The notes below the pieces were generated by a model. It ran no database searches, was not told where the DNA came from, and saw only the letters and a program-made list of their open reading frames with translations. From the NCBI GenBank assembly GCA_002294045.1, contig DBEP01000002.1, positions 68,858 to 132,857 of the forward strand: DNA of 64,000 nt, in the 5' to 3' direction. The first letter of the stretch is position 1. Every line of letters begins with the position of its first letter. Of this stretch, positions 62,693-64,000 are shown one piece after another. Source of the stretch: Lachnoclostridium sp. UBA903 (GTDB lineage Bacteria > Bacillota > Clostridia > Lachnospirales > Lachnospiraceae). Position numbers and translations under genes: made by a program.

Positions 62693-63538
62693 TCAGTTTC
62701 TTTTCCGGTATTCCAGAGGAGATATTCCTGTAGATTTGCGGAACACCTTGCAAAAATAATTTCCGCAGGAGAAGCCGCATTGGCGGGCTATTTGTTCTAC
62801 GGAATCGGAGCTGTTTAATAATAAAAATATGGCGTTTTGCAGCCGCACGCTGGTCAGATAATGGATGGGGGCCATACCCGTTTCCTTTTTGAAAAGACGT
62901 GTAAAGTGAGGCAGGGAAATGCCGGCTTCTTCTGCCAGTTCTTCTATGCCGGATATTGACCGGTAATCTTTCTCAATTCTGCTTACGGCCTTTCTGACGT
63001 GGGCTGACCGGACGTGGATTGCAGGTGTCTCCAATTCTCTTAACAGGCCGGAGAGAAAACGGTAGACAATTTCGCCTCCCTCGTATCGTTTGGGATTCTG
63101 GCCGTTACGGACTCTTTCATGGAGCCTTAAAAAAAGTCTGACCGGGATACTGTCGGCCGATATTTCTATTACACTGCCGAAATTCTTTTGTATCTTTCTG
63201 AAAAAAGGTTTTGCCGCCTCACCTTCAAAATGTATGTAAATATATTCCCAGGTATGATCGGCATGGCCGGCAGGCAGATAATACCTGCTTTTTTCGGGAA
63301 AAGCGGTAAAAAATCCTTTTCCCTCCGTTAATGTATATTCTTTTCCCTCTGTTTCATAGATACCGTATCCTTTCAGGGTGTATTGGAAAAGGTAGCCTTC
63401 CATGATTCGGCTGCTGTTATCAAAATCATAAACCTCGTCATGTCTTCTTTCAATTCCAAAATCCAGCAGGGTAAGCGGAGACGGTTTGAGCTTATCCAGG
63501 TTCAGAAATCCGTAGCTTCCCGTTTTATATTGTATCAA
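62693..63538 (-). CDS. AraC-family transcriptional regulator
   Basis: A 281-residue regulator with an N-terminal cupin-like sugar-sensing domain (GYLFQYTLKGYGIYETEG, HTWEYIYIHFEGE) and C-terminal double HTH (IEELAEEAGISLPHFTRLFK; VEQIARQCGFSCGNYFCKVF). The start is taken as TTG at 63538: AGGAGGG lies 7 bases upstream on the minus strand. The longer frame to 63586 has no ribosome site and would begin at the promoter. It is divergent from the alpha-galactosidase gene and probably activates it. Confidence 0.85.
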   Translation of the reverse strand: MIQYKTGSYGFLNLDKLKPSPLTLLDFGIERRHDEVYDFDNSSRIMEGYLFQYTLKGYGIYETEGKEYTLTEGKGFFTAFPEKSRYYLPAGHADHTWEYIYIHFEGEAAKPFFRKIQKNFGSVIEISADSIPVRLFLRLHERVRNGQNPKRYEGGEIVYRFLSGLLRELETPAIHVRSAHVRKAVSRIEKDYRSISGIEELAEEAGISLPHFTRLFKKETGMAPIHYLTSVRLQNAIFLLLNSSDSVEQIARQCGFSCGNYFCKVFRKSTGISPLEYRKRN

Positions 63539-63591
63539 ATTATTACCCTCCTTTATCAATTTATTATTCTTGCTGCCTTGATTCATTTTTT

Positions 63592-63620
63592 ATTATAATA
63601 GAACTATAGATAAAAAACAA
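63592..63620 (-). promoter_or_regulatory. Promoter of the AraC-family gene
   Basis: On the minus strand TTGTTT (63620-63615), a 17-base gap and TATAAT (63597-63592). The start site would be about 63585, leaving a ~47-base leader to the TTG start. Confidence 0.6.
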
Positions 63621-63660
63621 TAAATTGAAATATCAAAATAATACTGAAAAGGAGGCTGCT

Positions 63661-63981
63661 ATGAACAAAAATACATTTGCTCCCACTCCTCCCATGGGTT
63701 GGAACAGTTACGATTATTATGATACGACGGTAAACGAAATACAGGTAATGGCCAATGCGGATTATATGGCGGAGCATTTAAAGGAGTATGGCTGGGAATA
63801 TATTGTGGTGGATATCCAGTGGTATGACTATGGTGCGGGAACTATGCGGGAATGGTATCAGTACATACCTTTTGGCAGAGTGGAAATGGATGAATATTCC
63901 CGTCTGCTGCCATGCCGGGAGCGTTTTCCTTCTTCGGAGGGGGAAAAGGGATTCAAACCTCTGGCGGATTATATTCACTAG
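63661..63981 (+). CDS. GH27-like alpha-galactosidase, 5' part with in-frame TAG
   Basis: The N-terminus of an alpha-galactosidase of the GH27 melibiase type: PTPPMGWNSYDYYDTTVNE, EYGWEYIVVDIQWYDY, then SRLLPCRERFPS and KGFKPLADYIH. AAGGAGG lies 5 bases before the ATG at 63661. After ADYIH a TAG stop occurs at 63979-63981, while the following codons (SAGIR) resemble the family continuation S-x-G-x-K/R. Family members are far longer (400 residues or more), so the gene is either interrupted here or continues past the window after a small defect. Confidence 0.7.
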   Translation: MNKNTFAPTPPMGWNSYDYYDTTVNEIQVMANADYMAEHLKEYGWEYIVVDIQWYDYGAGTMREWYQYIPFGRVEMDEYSRLLPCRERFPSSEGEKGFKPLADYIH

Positions 63982-64000
63982 TCAGCAGGGATAAGGTCCA

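Noticed and set aside
1..64000. CRISPR arrays, tRNA or rRNA genes, prophage or integrase genes
   Set aside because: No regularly spaced direct repeats, no tRNA-like cloverleaf and no phage or recombinase proteins were seen.

Overview
The window most resembles a spore-forming, saccharolytic anaerobe of the Lachnospiraceae (Clostridium cluster XIVa). Supporting signs are moderately low GC, strong AGGAGG ribosome sites, an alpha/beta-type small acid-soluble spore protein, an AddA-type helicase-nuclease, many CUT1 sugar ABC transporters with lipoprotein binding proteins, YesM/YesN-type two-component control, a eukaryote-type HisA, and a fused 4-alpha-glucanotransferase/glucan phosphorylase. Genus and species cannot be fixed by reading alone.

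Layout. 1-6045: 3' part of addA, a chemoreceptor, a spore protein gene overlapping a lipid-kinase gene. 6049-10621: divergent xylR and xylA-xylB around a 265-bp imperfect palindrome. 11032-23408: a carbohydrate-acid catabolic locus holding a CdaR-type regulator, glycerate 2-kinase, a TIM-barrel sugar isomerase/epimerase, a D-2-hydroxyacid (hydroxypyruvate/glycerate) dehydrogenase, a binding-protein ABC sugar importer and two large, poorly characterised glycosidase-like proteins. Three transcription units of this locus start with structured leaders. 23560-29289: a PTS-regulated activator and a lactose/cellobiose-family PTS operon that also carries a short GrdB-like protein and a DUF871 (MupG-like) protein. 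29290-30180: a palindromic repeat and a toxin-antitoxin remnant with an intact Phd/YefM antitoxin and an internally deleted toxin. 30360-37158: housekeeping genes (hisA, a methyltransferase, hslO, purC, purF, purB).

37571-52356: a starch/maltodextrin locus. A YesM sensor kinase and YesN AraC-type regulator precede two permeases, a binding lipoprotein and a secreted amylase with two starch-binding modules. These are followed by a LacI repressor with matching operators and by the 1251-residue MalQ-phosphorylase fusion. Degenerate coding tails lie on both sides of the fusion gene. 52701-55851: a self-contained ECF vitamin-type transporter (S, double ATPase, T). 56246-61948: a dipeptide/oligopeptide ABC transporter, followed by a C39-like cysteine peptidase homologue. 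62693-63981: a divergent AraC regulator and the start of a GH27-like alpha-galactosidase gene interrupted by an in-frame TAG at the window edge.

How it fits together: secreted or surface enzymes cut polymers, ABC and PTS systems import the products, and cytoplasmic enzymes phosphorolyse or isomerise them. Each locus has its own regulator next to it. The most interesting unexplained elements are the structured RNA leaders at 13694-13784, 14770-14854 and 19219-19298, the paired CdaR-type operators, the GrdB-like/DUF871 PTS operon, and the palindromic repeats.
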